A DNA stretch of 64,000 nt from Streptococcus pyogenes (GCF_002055535.1 NZ_LN831034.1:1850863-1914862); one strand, 5' to 3'. Positions 47,860 through 59,530 are shown, numbered from the stretch's first letter. The notes: generated by a model from the letters alone, not told the origin. Numbers and translations are program-made.

Positions 47860-48273
47860 ATGATATACAAATTATTTACAGAATTTATCACCCTACAAGC
47901 CCTTCTTAAAGAATTAGGAATTATCCAAAGTGGTGGCGCTATCAAGGGATTTCTCGCTGAAACAACCGTTCTATTTAATGGTGAAGATGAGAAACGTCGA
48001 GGCAAAAAAATCAGAGTAGGGGATAAGATTTCTCTACCTGACCAAGACTTAATTATCACTATTGTTGAGCCTAGTCAAGAAGAAAAAGAACAATTTGCCG
48101 AAGAAATGGCTGAAAAGACACGTGTAGCGGCTCTAGTGAAACAAATGAACCAAGCTAACAAAAAGACTTCTTCTAAACATAACAATCGTCAATCTACTAC
48201 CAAAAAATCACTAAGAGCAACTAAGAAAACTAAAGGTAAACCAACTGCACCTGTCCGCTTCCCAGGTATCTAG
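47860..48273 (+). CDS. S4-domain RNA-binding protein (YaaA/RlbA type)
   Basis: A 137-residue protein beginning [26 protein letters not shown]. The S4 motif [48 protein letters not shown] (about 10-57) is followed by a very basic tail ([20 protein letters not shown]) suited to RNA contact. I chose ATG 47860, six bases after GGAG; earlier ATGs overlap that site. It lies one base upstream of recF. Homologues in this position are linked to ribosome assembly. Confidence 0.88.
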   Translation: MIYKLFTEFITLQALLKELGIIQSGGAIKGFLAETTVLFNGEDEKRRGKKIRVGDKISLPDQDLIITIVEPSQEEKEQFAEEMAEKTRVAALVKQMNQANKKTSSKHNNRQSTTKKSLRATKKTKGKPTAPVRFPGI

Positions 48274-48274
48274 T

Positions 48275-49381
48275 ATGTGGATTAAAGAGTTAGAGTTAAA
48301 ACATTATCGCAATTATGACCACCTGCTTGCCTCATTTTCGTCGGGTTTAAATGTCTTTATCGGTAATAATGCTCAAGGAAAAACCAATTTTCTCGAGGCA
48401 ATCTATTTTCTATCACTTACTAGAAGTCATCGCACGAGGGCTGATAAAGAATTGATTCATTTTGATCACTCAACTGTTTCTCTTACTGGTAAGATTCAGC
48501 GTATTAGTGGTACTGTTGATTTAGAAATCAATCTATCAGATAAAGGACGTGTGACAAAGATTAATGCGCTAAAGCAAGCAAAATTATCTGATTATATTGG
48601 AACGATGATGGTTGTGCTTTTTGCACCAGAAGATTTGCAACTAGTTAAGGGAGCACCTAGCCTTCGTCGCAAATTTATCGACATTGACCTTGGTCAAATT
48701 AAGCCTGTTTACTTATCTGAGTTATCCCATTATAACCACGTGCTTAAACAGCGTAATAGCTATTTAAAAAGTGCCCAACAAATTGATGCCGCTTTTCTAG
48801 CTGTTCTAGATGAGCAATTAGCTAGCTATGGAGCCCGTGTCATGGAACATCGTATTGATTTTATCAATGCGTTAGAGAAAGAAGCAAATACTCATCACCA
48901 AGCCATCTCAAATGGTTTAGAAAGTCTCTCTCTCTCCTATCAGTCGTCAGTTGTCTTTGACAAAAAAACTAATATTTACCAACAATTTTTACACCAACTT
49001 GAAAAAAATCATCAGAAAGATTTCTTCCGTAAAAACACTAGCGTTGGTCCACATCGCGATGAATTAGCCTTTTACATTAACGGGATGAATGCTAACTTTG
49101 CTAGTCAAGGTCAGCACCGCAGCCTTATCCTTTCCTTAAAAATGGCTGAAGTTAGTTTAATGAAGGCCTTGACTGGAGATAATCCCATTCTTTTACTAGA
49201 CGATGTCATGAGCGAGCTAGACAATACACGACAAACAAAGTTACTTGAAACAGTAATTAAAGAAAATGTCCAAACCTTTATCACAACAACAAGTTTGGAT
49301 CACCTGTCACAGTTGCCAGAAGGTATCCGTATTTTTCACGTGACAAAAGGAACCGTTCAAATTGATTCTGATATTCACTAA
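48275..49381 (+). CDS. recF: DNA replication and repair protein RecF
   Basis: A 368-residue SMC-like ATPase that loads RecA at gaps. Walker [19 protein letters not shown] (about residues 30-47), signature [16 protein letters not shown] and Walker [14 protein letters not shown] are present. Its start is one base after the rlbA-type stop, a conserved near-oriC arrangement. A 13-of-16 parS-like sequence (49332-49347) overlaps its 3' end. Confidence 0.97.
   Translation: MWIKELELKHYRNYDHLLASFSSGLNVFIGNNAQGKTNFLEAIYFLSLTRSHRTRADKELIHFDHSTVSLTGKIQRISGTVDLEINLSDKGRVTKINALKQAKLSDYIGTMMVVLFAPEDLQLVKGAPSLRRKFIDIDLGQIKPVYLSELSHYNHVLKQRNSYLKSAQQIDAAFLAVLDEQLASYGARVMEHRIDFINALEKEANTHHQAISNGLESLSLSYQSSVVFDKKTNIYQQFLHQLEKNHQKDFFRKNTSVGPHRDELAFYINGMNANFASQGQHRSLILSLKMAEVSLMKALTGDNPILLLDDVMSELDNTRQTKLLETVIKENVQTFITTTSLDHLSQLPEGIRIFHVTKGTVQIDSDIH
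49332..49347. promoter_or_regulatory. Weak parS-like site in recF
   Basis: TTTTTCACGTGACAAA matches TGTTTCACGTGAAACA at 13 of 16 positions, including the central CACGTG core. Confidence 0.3.
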
Positions 49382-49385
49382 TAAC

Positions 49386-49425
49386 ATCAAAAAAGGGTTC
49401 AGTTAAACTGAGCCTTTTTTGATAT
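49386..49425. terminator. Bidirectional terminator between recF and the sugar transporter
   Basis: ATCAAAAAAGG-TTCAGT / AACTGA-CCTTTTTTGAT hairpin with T-runs on both strands. Confidence 0.92.
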
Positions 49426-49435
49426 TATGTGGCGA

Positions 49436-50299
49436 TTAAGATTTGACCACACCTAATAAAATAGCACCTACGATAAAACAAATAATTCCTGTGACAACCC
49501 AACGCATTTCTTTTTTGGTTTTGGTTTCGCCTAGGAATAAAATGCCTCCGACAATCGAAATGATAGCACCTAATTGTGAGAAACTAAAGGCAATAGCAAG
49601 TCCTGCTTTTGATGCAGCTAAAAGCATAAAAATATTCCCAATGCCCCAAAGTAATCCAACAACGCTATTTTTAATCACATACTGGTCAATGGAAATTTTA
49701 AATGACATGAAAGTTATAGCTCCTAAAACCATACCTACTGCCATGGGTAAAATGACTGACAAAACTTCAAATTTCATGATGTTATTAAATAATACAGCAT
49801 ACATCACGTAACCAATTGTTGAATAAGTGAGCGCCCTAAATCCTTTTGAAAAATTATGAAGGTGATTGACTTGTGCATTAGCATCATCTTGTTTACTAGA
49901 AAAGTAAAAACCAACAATCAGAAGTAATAGTGCTAGACTTCCTACTACAAATTGCATAGGTCTTGTCCATTCATGAAAAACGAGGACACCAATCAAACTT
50001 CCCAGAACAAGTTGAGAGCCACTTGACAAAGGATTGGCAACGGAGACTCCCATGTATTGCATGGCATGAAATTGACCAGTTTGACCAATTGACCAGATAA
50101 AACCACCCAATATTCCAAAAAGCCAAAGTTGCAGTGTCATCTCAGGTCTAACAATTAACCAAACAGCTAATGAAAATAATAAAGCCCCAAAAGTCATTCC
50201 TAGAGTTTGTTGCGAAGGTTTTCCTCCAATTTTGTTACTAACAAATCCAATGCTTCCCCATGTAAACATGGGAATAAGTGCATAAAAAATACCTTCCAA
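49436..50299 (-). CDS. GRP-family sugar transporter (RbsU/GlcU type)
   Basis: A 287-residue protein with about ten membrane helices in two repeats. Motifs MFTWGSIGFVSNKIGGKPSQQTLGMTFGAL and FIWSIGQTGQFHAMQYMGVSVANPLSSGSQLVLGSLIGVLVFHEW match the GRP family of the drug/metabolite transporter superfamily. Likely a proton-coupled importer of glucose or ribose. Single gene, converging with recF. Confidence 0.9.
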   Translation of the reverse strand: MEGIFYALIPMFTWGSIGFVSNKIGGKPSQQTLGMTFGALLFSLAVWLIVRPEMTLQLWLFGILGGFIWSIGQTGQFHAMQYMGVSVANPLSSGSQLVLGSLIGVLVFHEWTRPMQFVVGSLALLLLIVGFYFSSKQDDANAQVNHLHNFSKGFRALTYSTIGYVMYAVLFNNIMKFEVLSVILPMAVGMVLGAITFMSFKISIDQYVIKNSVVGLLWGIGNIFMLLAASKAGLAIAFSFSQLGAIISIVGGILFLGETKTKKEMRWVVTGIICFIVGAILLGVVKS

Positions 50300-50450
50300 A
50301 ATGTTATCTCCTTTATAGTAAATCTTTAAAGATTATAATAATTCCATCATAAAATGGTTTCATGTAAAGACTAATTATAGCTTATTTACTAAGAAAAAAC
50401 AATAAAAGTTATCCGAAAATTGTTATTATATTTTATCATTTTTTAATATA

Positions 50451-50480
50451 AAAAAGAGCTGGCACAATATGTCAGCCCTT
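50451..50480 (-). terminator. guaB terminator
   Basis: Transcript-strand AGGGCTG / CAGCTCT stem with one G-U pair, followed by TTTTT. Confidence 0.8.
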
Positions 50481-50500
50481 AAAGTTACTAAATTAAATTA

Positions 50501-52018
<1,518 letters not shown>

Positions 52019-52046
52019 TTACCCTGGTCTATTTTTTATTGTTACT

Positions 52047-52074
52047 ATCATATCACGCTAAAATCATTTGTCAA
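52047..52074 (-). promoter_or_regulatory. Likely guaB promoter
   Basis: Transcript-strand TTGACA (52074-52069), 16-base spacer, TATGAT (52052-52047). Confidence 0.55.
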
Positions 52075-52156
52075 TAAAATATTCCTACAGCTGAAGTCAC
52101 TATCAGCATAATATATCAGTATTATCCGTTTTTTATTAATCAAAAAATTCATTTGG

Positions 52157-52182
52157 GTCTTATTTTTAATCAAAAATAAGAC
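52157..52182. other. Perfect AT-rich hairpin between trpS and guaB
   Basis: GTCTTATTTTT / AAAAATAAGAC with an AATC tetraloop; no T-run follows. It may be the trpS transcript end. The rest of 52075-52289 shows nothing else. Confidence 0.6.
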
Positions 52183-52289
52183 TATATAAAACATAATCTC
52201 TACTATCCTGTAAAGAAATGACAAATTAGGTCCTGTTTTGATAATAGTAATTATCTTATCATTACTAACTTAGCTTTTTCTCTAAAACA

Positions 52290-53312
52290 TTAAAAATAAT
52301 TAATACCCATTGCTGACTTCACTTCTGATAAAGTCTTGGCTGCCACAGTTCTTGCTTTTTGACTACCTTCTTGTAACATACGGAACACCTCTCCCATATC
52401 TTTAGCGTACTCCAAACGTCTTTCACGAATAGGTGCTAATTCACGTTCTAAAATATCTAAAAGGTAGCGTTTCGTTTTCACATCTCCTAAACCACCTATT
52501 TGATAATGCTCTTTCATTGCTTCGATATCAGCTTGATCTTCTTTTCTAGCAAAAATATCCAAATAATGAAAGACCATATTCCCTTCAATTTGACCAGGAT
52601 CTTCTATTTTAATATGATTTGGATCAGTATACATGCTCATCACTTTTTTGCGAACGGTATCTGCATCATCTGAGAGATAGATTCCATTTCCCAATGACTT
52701 AGACATTTTGGCATTGCCATCAAGACCAGGTAAGCGTCCAGCTTTTTCATTTTCTGGATAAATACCTTCAGGTTCTACTAAACAGTCTGTATGGTAAGTA
52801 TGATTAAAACTTCTCACAATTTCACGTGTTTGTTCAATCATCGGTTTCTGGTCGTTACCTACAGGTACTAAATTCGCTTTAAATGCTGTAATATCAGCGG
52901 CCTGTGATACTGGATAAACCAAAAAACCAGATGGAATACTTTCGCCAAAACCTTTCTGAGCAATTTCGGTTTTAACAGTGGGATTTCTTTCCAAACGTGC
53001 TAATGATACCAGATTCATATAATACATGCTCAATTCAGCTAGCTCTGGAATCTGACTTTGAATAAAAATCGTTGATTGCTTCGGATCCAAACCGACAGAG
53101 AGGTAATCCAAGGCAACATTTCCAATAGATTCTTGAATTAATTCGGATTCTTTAGCATGATCCGTCAGTGCCTGTTGATCGGCCAAGAAAACAAACATCT
53201 TATACTTGTTTTCATTTTGTAAAAAGACACGATTTTTAAGACTTCCGACATAATGACCTAAATGTAATTTTCCAGTTGGTCTATCTCCAGTTAAAATAAT
53301 AGGTTTTGTCAT
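52290..53312 (-). CDS. trpS: Tryptophanyl-tRNA synthetase
   Basis: A 340-residue class I synthetase. The HIGH-type motif is [17 protein letters not shown] and the KMSKS motif is [11 protein letters not shown]. Start MTKPIIL at 53312 is chosen, six bases after GGGAG; an ATG one codon earlier and a longer frame to 53345 are less likely, the latter lying in the leader terminator. Expression is controlled by the T-box leader just upstream. Confidence 0.97.
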   Translation of the reverse strand: MTKPIILTGDRPTGKLHLGHYVGSLKNRVFLQNENKYKMFVFLADQQALTDHAKESELIQESIGNVALDYLSVGLDPKQSTIFIQSQIPELAELSMYYMNLVSLARLERNPTVKTEIAQKGFGESIPSGFLVYPVSQAADITAFKANLVPVGNDQKPMIEQTREIVRSFNHTYHTDCLVEPEGIYPENEKAGRLPGLDGNAKMSKSLGNGIYLSDDADTVRKKVMSMYTDPNHIKIEDPGQIEGNMVFHYLDIFARKEDQADIEAMKEHYQIGGLGDVKTKRYLLDILERELAPIRERRLEYAKDMGEVFRMLQEGSQKARTVAAKTLSEVKSAMGINYF

Positions 53313-53339
53313 CATTTTCTCCCTAACTATCTCTTGATA

Positions 53340-53600
53340 TAGCAAAAAGTCCCCACGCTATTAAAACGTGAGGGCGTTATTACAAGTAATACGCGGTACC
53401 ACCTCAATTAGCATCTGCTTTATCAAAACGAGATACTATCTCAATCTTCTCAATGAAAGAAGCTGCACGGTAAGGGGTGCCAACCTGAAAGTTATGGTTT
53501 CCTTTCAAATAATCATTAGTCCATTTCACCTTTTCTGTTGTTAGCTTGCACCAACCACTAACTCTCTAAAAACATGAAAAGAATACTCTTCTAATTTAGA
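53340..53600 (-). promoter_or_regulatory. Tryptophan T-box riboswitch leader of trpS
   Basis: On the transcript strand the T-box core AGGTGGTACCGCG is at 53404-53392 and is followed by the terminator stem CCCTCACG / CGTGGGG with a T-run (53375-53345). Further upstream, Stem I elements GGTTGGTGCAAGCTAAC and GGTGAAATGGAC are seen; TGG (53523-53521), placed before AC, is the probable specifier codon. Uncharged tRNA-Trp should pair with TGG and with the T-box, preventing termination. Confidence 0.9.
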
Positions 53601-53603
53601 TTT

Positions 53604-53632
53604 ATTCTATGAAATTTTAAACTTCTTGTCAA
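53604..53632 (-). promoter_or_regulatory. Promoter of the trpS T-box transcript
   Basis: Transcript-strand TTGACA (53632-53627), 17-base spacer, TAGAAT (53609-53604). Confidence 0.85.
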
Positions 53633-53730
53633 GTTCACCAGATTTTTTGAAAATATGACTTGACGGTCTCAGTACATTTAAGAGATAATGAGTCTACTAT
53701 TTTTAACCAGTTATAAAGGAGATTAAAAGC

Positions 53731-54603
53731 ATGAAAAAACGAGGGATTGATTTACTACTTGTCACAATTGGCTCATTCATAACAGCTATTGGTTTCAATA
53801 CAATGTTTGTCGACAATCATATTGCATCAGGGGGTATGGTTGGTATTGCAGTTGTTATAAAAGCTCTATTTGGCATTAGTCCGTCGCTTTTTTTAATGGC
53901 TAGTAATATTCCCTTATTATTAATGTGTTACTTCTTTCTTGGAAAACAAAATTTTATTAAAACACTTTATGGTTCTTGGATATATCCTATTGCCATCCGT
54001 TCAACCAATTCATTACCTACTCTGACACACAATCAGTTGTTAGCAGCTATTTTTGGTGGTATTATCTGTGGCATTGGTTTAGGAATGGTTTTTTGGGGAA
54101 ACTCTTCGACAGGAGGAACTGGAATTCTAACACAAATACTTCATAAATACTCTCCTTTATCTCTTGGAGTTGCAATGACAATTGTAGATGGTATTAGTGT
54201 CCTTATGGGATTTATTGCACTTTCTGCAGATGACGTGATGTATTCTACGATTGGACTTTTCGTAATTGGTTATGTGATTAGCGTTATGGAAAATGGCTTT
54301 GACTCATCCAAAAATGTTATGATTATTTCCAAAGATTATCAAGCTATTCGAGAATATATCACAACTGTTATGGATCGTGGAGTGACTAAACTTCCTATTC
54401 GCGGTGGTTATACTACTTCTGATAAAATTATGTTAATGGCTATTGTATCAAGTCACGAATTACCTACTCTCCAAGAAAAAATCCTCGAAATTGACGATAC
54501 AGCCTTTATTGTTGTCATGCCAGCAGCTCAAGTTATGGGAAGAGGATTTAGTTTGACTAAACAATACAAACGTGAAGACAAAGACGTTTTATTGCCTATG
54601 TAG
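53731..54603 (+). CDS. YitT-family membrane protein (DUF161 + DUF2179), copy 4
   Basis: A 290-residue paralogue of the 4.1-6.8 kb cluster. Membrane domain: MFVDNHIASGGMVGIAVVIKALFG and GLGMVFWGNSSTGGTGILTQ. DUF2179 tail: KDYQAIREYITTVMDRGVTKLPIRGGYTTSDK. The latter lacks the GQGAYSG segment of copies 1 and 2, marking a separate subgroup. Own ribosome binding site (AAAGGAG); 78 bases upstream of the ABC-F gene. Confidence 0.9.
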   Translation: MKKRGIDLLLVTIGSFITAIGFNTMFVDNHIASGGMVGIAVVIKALFGISPSLFLMASNIPLLLMCYFFLGKQNFIKTLYGSWIYPIAIRSTNSLPTLTHNQLLAAIFGGIICGIGLGMVFWGNSSTGGTGILTQILHKYSPLSLGVAMTIVDGISVLMGFIALSADDVMYSTIGLFVIGYVISVMENGFDSSKNVMIISKDYQAIREYITTVMDRGVTKLPIRGGYTTSDKIMLMAIVSSHELPTLQEKILEIDDTAFIVVMPAAQVMGRGFSLTKQYKREDKDVLLPM

Positions 54604-54681
54604 TGATTAGCCCTTTTCTGATTGAAAAAGGGGACTATTTTAGGTACAATGAAGCTTAGATAAATAAAATGAGGTGACAAA

Positions 54682-56301
54682 TTGCTTACAGTTTCTGATG
54701 TATCACTACGCTTTAGTGATCGAAAACTATTTGATGATGTTAATATCAAATTCACAGCCGGCAATACTTACGGCTTAATCGGTGCCAATGGTGCCGGAAA
54801 ATCAACTTTTCTTAAAATCCTTGCAGGAGATATTGAACCAAGTACTGGTCATATCTCTTTAGGACCTGACGAACGCTTATCTGTTCTTCGCCAAAATCAT
54901 TTTGATTATGAAGAAGAACGTGCGATTGATGTTGTAATCATGGGTAATGAACAACTCTACAATATCATGAAAGAAAAAGACGCTATCTATATGAAAGCAG
55001 ATTTTTCAGAAGAAGATGGGGTTCGTGCCGCTGAGCTAGAAGGTATCTTTGCTGAATTAGGTGGCTGGGAGGCAGAAAGTGAAGCTTCTCAACTTCTCCA
55101 AAATCTAAATATTCCAGAAGACCTTCACTACCAAAATATGAGTGAACTGGCTAATGGAGATAAAGTGAAAGTCCTTCTTGCTAAAGCGCTCTTTGGTAAG
55201 CCTGACGTTTTATTACTTGACGAGCCAACCAATGGTCTTGATATTCAATCTATTTCATGGTTGGAAGATTTCTTGATTGATTTTGAAAATACAGTCATCG
55301 TTGTTTCCCATGACCGTCACTTCTTGAATAAAGTATGTACTCACATGGCCGACCTTGACTTTGGTAAAATCAAACTCTTTGTGGGTAACTACGATTTCTG
55401 GAAACAATCTTCTGAGCTGGCCGCTCGTTTACAAGCTGACCGCAATGCTAAAGCAGAAGAGAAAATCAAAGAATTACAAGAATTCGTTGCCCGTTTCTCA
55501 GCAAACGCATCTAAATCAAAACAAGCAACCTCTCGTAAAAAAATGCTTGATAAGATTGAATTAGAAGAAATTGTTCCCTCAAGCCGTAAATACCCATTTA
55601 TTAATTTTAAAGCAGAGCGTGAAATGGGAAATGACTTCCTCACTGTTGAAAATCTTTCTGTAACGATCGATGGAGAGAAAATCATTGATAATATCAGTTT
55701 CATTTTACGTCCAGGTGACAAAGCTGCTATTATTGGTCAAAATGATATTCAGACAACTGCTCTTATGCGTGCTTTAGCAGATGATATTGACTACGAAGGA
55801 ACCATTAAATGGGGAGTGACAACAAGTCGTTCTTACTTGCCTAAAGACAATTCAAAAGATTTTGCCACGGAAGAATCTATTCTTGAATGGTTACGTCAAT
55901 TTGCCTCAAAAGGTGAAGATGATGATACCTTTTTACGTGGGTTCTTAGGACGGATGCTTTTCTCTGGAGACGAAGTTAAAAAATCTGTTAACGTTCTTTC
56001 CGGTGGCGAAAAAGTGCGTGTCATGCTTTCTAAGTTGATGCTATTGAAATCAAACGTTCTTATTCTTGATGACCCAACTAATCACTTAGATTTGGAATCT
56101 ATTTCAAGTCTTAATGATGGAATCAAAGACTTCAAAGAATCTGTTATCTTTGCCAGTCATGACCATGAATTTATTCAAACGATTGCTAACCACATCGTTG
56201 TTATTTCAAAAAATGGTGTTATCGACCGTATAGATGAAACTTATGACGAATTCCTTGACAATCCAGAAGTCCAAGCCCGAGTTGCTGAACTTTGGAAATA
56301 A
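54682..56301 (+). CDS. ABC-F ATPase (YkpA/YbiT-like) with one degenerate nucleotide site
   Basis: A 539-residue soluble protein with two ABC domains and no membrane part, starting at TTG with GAGGTG before it. NBD1 has intact Walker A (GANGAGKST, 34-42) and Walker B with catalytic Glu (LLLDEPTNGLD), but its signature reads LANGD (156-160). NBD2 has an intact signature LSGGE (439-443) but a broken Walker A (GQNDIQTT, 352-359) and Asp in place of the catalytic Glu (LILDDPTNHLD). The linker (about 245-295) is long and basic. ABC-F proteins act at the ribosomal E site; the role of this subgroup is unknown. Confidence 0.93.
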   Translation: MLTVSDVSLRFSDRKLFDDVNIKFTAGNTYGLIGANGAGKSTFLKILAGDIEPSTGHISLGPDERLSVLRQNHFDYEEERAIDVVIMGNEQLYNIMKEKDAIYMKADFSEEDGVRAAELEGIFAELGGWEAESEASQLLQNLNIPEDLHYQNMSELANGDKVKVLLAKALFGKPDVLLLDEPTNGLDIQSISWLEDFLIDFENTVIVVSHDRHFLNKVCTHMADLDFGKIKLFVGNYDFWKQSSELAARLQADRNAKAEEKIKELQEFVARFSANASKSKQATSRKKMLDKIELEEIVPSSRKYPFINFKAEREMGNDFLTVENLSVTIDGEKIIDNISFILRPGDKAAIIGQNDIQTTALMRALADDIDYEGTIKWGVTTSRSYLPKDNSKDFATEESILEWLRQFASKGEDDDTFLRGFLGRMLFSGDEVKKSVNVLSGGEKVRVMLSKLMLLKSNVLILDDPTNHLDLESISSLNDGIKDFKESVIFASHDHEFIQTIANHIVVISKNGVIDRIDETYDEFLDNPEVQARVAELWK

Positions 56302-56316
56302 AACCTTATGATAAAT

Positions 56317-56355
56317 GAGGTGGCTAAGAAGATCTCTTCCTAGCCTCTTTTTTAA
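56317..56355 (+). terminator. Terminator of the ABC-F gene
   Basis: GAGG-CTA-GAAGA / TCTTC-TAG-CCTC stem with mismatches, then TTTTTT. Confidence 0.8.
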
Positions 56356-56383
56356 AATTTGTAAACGAAAGACCATATAATTT

Positions 56384-58960
56384 ATGAAAAATAATAATAA
56401 ATGGATAATTGCTGGACTTGCTAGTTTTTTGTTCCCTCTTAGTATTATATTTATCATCCTTCTATCGATGGGCATTTATTATAATAGTGATAAAACAATT
56501 CTAGCTAGTGATGCTTTTCATCAGTATGTTATTTTTGCGCAGAACTTTCGTAACATCATGCACGGTTCTGATAGTTTTTTTTATACCTTTACAAGCGGAC
56601 TAGGGATAAATTTTTATGCTTTAATGTGTTATTATCTTGGCAGTTTCTTTTCTCCATTACTTTTCTTTTTTAATTTAACCTCTATGCCAGATGCTATCTA
56701 TTTGTTTACCTTGATAAAATTTGGGTTAATAGGATTAGCTGCATGCTATTCTTTTCATAGATTATATCCAAAAATCAGTGCTTTCTTGATGATTTCCATC
56801 TCAGTTTTTTATAGCTTAATGAGCTTCTTGACAAGTCAAATGGAACTAAATTCTTGGTTAGATGTTTTCATTCTTCTTCCACTTGTTATACTTGGATTAA
56901 ATAAACTTATCACAGAAAATAAAACCAGAACTTATTATCTTTCGATATCATTATTATTCATTCAAAATTACTACTTTGGCTACATGATTGCTCTTTTTTG
57001 TATTCTTTACGCCTTAGTTTGTCTTTTACGTCTCAATGATTTTAACAAAATGTTTATCGCTTTTGTTAGGTTTACAGCTGTGTCAATATGTGCTGCTTTA
57101 ACAAGTGCTCTAGTAATACTTCCTACCTATCTAGATTTGTCAACTTATGGAGAGAATCTATCCCCGATAAAACAGTTAGTTACGAACAATGCTTGGTTTT
57201 TGGATATACCTGCTAAGCTCTCAATAGGAGTGTACGATACTACCAAGTTTAATGCTCTGCCTATGATTTACGTAGGATTATTTCCCCTAATGCTTAGTGT
57301 TATTTATTTTACTTTAGAAAGTATCCCTTTAAAAATAAAATTAGCCAATGCCTGCTTGTTAACTTTTATTATAATAAGTTTTTACCTACAGCCACTTGAT
57401 CTTTTTTGGCAGGGGATGCACTCACCAAATATGTTTTTGCATCGCTACGCTTGGTCTTTTTCCATAGTTATCCTATTACTCGCATGTGAGACTCTCTCTC
57501 GACTAAAAGAAGTGACTCAAATAAAAGCAGGTTTTGCTTTTATTTTCCTCATTATACTGACATCTCTTCCTTATAGCTTTTCTCAACAATATAATTTTCT
57601 ACCTTTAACTCTTTTTTTACTTAGTGTTTTTTTATTATTAGGTTATACTATTTCACTATTTTCGTTTAGAAATTCTCAAATCCCATCTACTTTTATTTCT
57701 GCTTTCATACTTATCTTTAGCCTTCTTGAATCAGGGTTAAACACCTACTACCAGCTTCAAGGAATTAATAAGGAGTGGGGATTCCCATCACGACAGATAT
57801 ATAATAGTCAATTAAAGGATATTAACAACCTTGTCAACTCTGTGTCAAAAAATAGTCAACCTTTTTTTAGAATGGAAAGGCTACTTCCCCAAACAGGGAA
57901 CGATAGCATGAAATTTAATTATTACGGCATTTCACAATTTTCCTCTGTAAGAAATAGACTATCTAGTTCTTTATTGGATCGATTGGGATTTCAGTCTAAA
58001 GGCACAAATTTAAACCTTAGATACCAAAACAATACTATTATTATGGACAGTCTACTTGGTATAAAATATAATCTTAGCGAAGGACCTCCAAATAAATTTG
58101 GATTTACAAAACTAAAAACTAGCGGGAATACTACTCTTTATCAAAATCACTATAGTAGCCCTTTAGCTATATTAACACGTAATGTTTACAAAGATGTCAA
58201 CCTAAATGTCAATACCCTTGATAACCAAACCAAATTACTTAACCAACTAAGTGGGAAATCTTTAACCTATTTTAACTTACAGCCAGCTCAACTTATTTCT
58301 GGTGCTAATCAATTTAACGGACAAATATCTGCACAAGCTTCTGATTATCAAAACTCCGTTACCCTTAATTATCAAATTAACATCCCTAAACATAGTCAAC
58401 TCTATGTTAGCATACCCAATATTATATTTTCAAATCCTGATGCTAAAGAGATGCGTATTCAGACAGATAATCATAATTTCATATATACTACAGATAACGC
58501 TTACTCTTTTTTTGATTTAGGATATTTCGCCGATGCCAAAGTTGCTACATTTTCGTTTGTTTTTCCAAAAAATAAACAAATTAGTTTTAAGGAACCTCAT
58601 TTTTATAGTTTGTCTATTGAATCTTACCTTGAAGCAATGAATAGCATTAAACAAAAAAATGTTCATACTTACGCTAAAAGTAATACGGTAATCACTGATT
58701 ATAATTCAAAAACGAAAGGTTCTCTTATTTTTACACTTCCTTACGATAAAGGTTGGTCAGCACAAAAAGATGGGAAAAATCTTCCAGTCAAAAAAGCACA
58801 AGGAGGATTTCTATCAGTTACTATTCCTAAAGGAAAGGGACGTGTTATCCTTACCTTTATTCCTAATGGTTTTAAATTAGGGTTATCTCTATCTTGTGTA
58901 GGAATTATCGCTTATATGCTTTTGTATAAGTACATAGATATAAAGTCTAAATTACTTTAG
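56384..58960 (+). CDS. YfhO-family membrane protein (GT-C-like)
   Basis: An 858-residue protein with about 13 or 14 membrane helices: one near the N-terminus, a dense block to about residue 450, and one at the C-terminus (LGLSLSCVGIIAYMLLYKYI). A large extracellular region (about 470-830) is rich in beta strands. The first external loop carries DAFHQYVIFAQNFRNI, with the acidic residue typical of GT-C catalysis. YfhO proteins glycosylate wall or lipoteichoic polymers using lipid-linked sugars in other Firmicutes; the acceptor here is unknown. Clearly AT-rich. No ribosome binding site of the usual strength is evident (GAAAGACC upstream). Confidence 0.9.
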   Translation: MKNNNKWIIAGLASFLFPLSIIFIILLSMGIYYNSDKTILASDAFHQYVIFAQNFRNIMHGSDSFFYTFTSGLGINFYALMCYYLGSFFSPLLFFFNLTSMPDAIYLFTLIKFGLIGLAACYSFHRLYPKISAFLMISISVFYSLMSFLTSQMELNSWLDVFILLPLVILGLNKLITENKTRTYYLSISLLFIQNYYFGYMIALFCILYALVCLLRLNDFNKMFIAFVRFTAVSICAALTSALVILPTYLDLSTYGENLSPIKQLVTNNAWFLDIPAKLSIGVYDTTKFNALPMIYVGLFPLMLSVIYFTLESIPLKIKLANACLLTFIIISFYLQPLDLFWQGMHSPNMFLHRYAWSFSIVILLLACETLSRLKEVTQIKAGFAFIFLIILTSLPYSFSQQYNFLPLTLFLLSVFLLLGYTISLFSFRNSQIPSTFISAFILIFSLLESGLNTYYQLQGINKEWGFPSRQIYNSQLKDINNLVNSVSKNSQPFFRMERLLPQTGNDSMKFNYYGISQFSSVRNRLSSSLLDRLGFQSKGTNLNLRYQNNTIIMDSLLGIKYNLSEGPPNKFGFTKLKTSGNTTLYQNHYSSPLAILTRNVYKDVNLNVNTLDNQTKLLNQLSGKSLTYFNLQPAQLISGANQFNGQISAQASDYQNSVTLNYQINIPKHSQLYVSIPNIIFSNPDAKEMRIQTDNHNFIYTTDNAYSFFDLGYFADAKVATFSFVFPKNKQISFKEPHFYSLSIESYLEAMNSIKQKNVHTYAKSNTVITDYNSKTKGSLIFTLPYDKGWSAQKDGKNLPVKKAQGGFLSVTIPKGKGRVILTFIPNGFKLGLSLSCVGIIAYMLLYKYIDIKSKLL

Positions 58961-59010
58961 TCCGAAAAAATCAGATTTTTTTATCAATTTGGCAAATGAG
59001 TCAATATACT

Positions 59011-59059
59011 AAAAGTATCTCAAGAGCTAGACAAATATTCTAATACTTGAGATGCTTTT
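59011..59059 (+). terminator. Probable yfhO terminator
   Basis: AAAAGTATCTCAAG / CTTGAGATGCTTTT stem (one G-U pair), followed by TTTTA. Confidence 0.7.
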
Positions 59060-59135
59060 ATCGATTTTACTAATAAACTCAAATAATATAAAGGTCAGAT
59101 TTTTCGTGAGGGTTAATGTTAAACTACTCTCTTTC

Positions 59136-59181
59136 AAAGATTGAAATGACAATAATCATCGCTGATACGATTTCAATCTTT
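59136..59181. other. Unexplained 12-bp inverted repeat in a gene-free stretch
   Basis: AAAGATTGAAAT / ATTTCAATCTTT with a 22-base loop. The surrounding 59060-59414 shows no coding frame, RNA gene or promoter that I can support. Confidence 0.5.
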
Positions 59182-59414
59182 TGACTCCTTACAATAATCT
59201 TATATTCATCAGTATTGAATGGGAGACATGCTTTCAAAATGTAAAAAATTAAGCTTCAGTTAATGTTTGTAATTAAACTTAATGTTATCATCTATACAAT
59301 TAAAGAACAGAACTTCTATTTTAATGCAAAATACAATCCTGTTAGTTCACAATGCTGTATTTAGTGGTTTAATAATTAGTAAATTGAGCATTTGACCTGA
59401 GTATCTGTTTTACT

Positions 59415-59444
59415 AAATAAAAAAATCCTAAGATTATCTTAGGA
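59415..59444 (-). terminator. Terminator of the tRNA-Glu/tRNA-Asn unit
   Basis: TCCTAAGAT / ATCTTAGGA hairpin followed by a run of T on the transcript strand. Confidence 0.8.
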
Positions 59445-59456
59445 AATATCTTATCA

Positions 59457-59530
59457 CTCCGGCAGTAGGACTCGAACCTACGACATCATGATTAACAGTC
59501 ATGCGCTACTACCAACTGAGCTATGCCGGA
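59457..59530 (-). tRNA. tRNA-Asn (anticodon GTT)
   Basis: A 74-base cloverleaf. The acceptor TCCGGCA pairs with TGCCGGA, discriminator G; anticodon loop CTGTTAA; T-arm GTAGGTTCGAGTCCTAC. CCA is not encoded. Confidence 0.96.
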
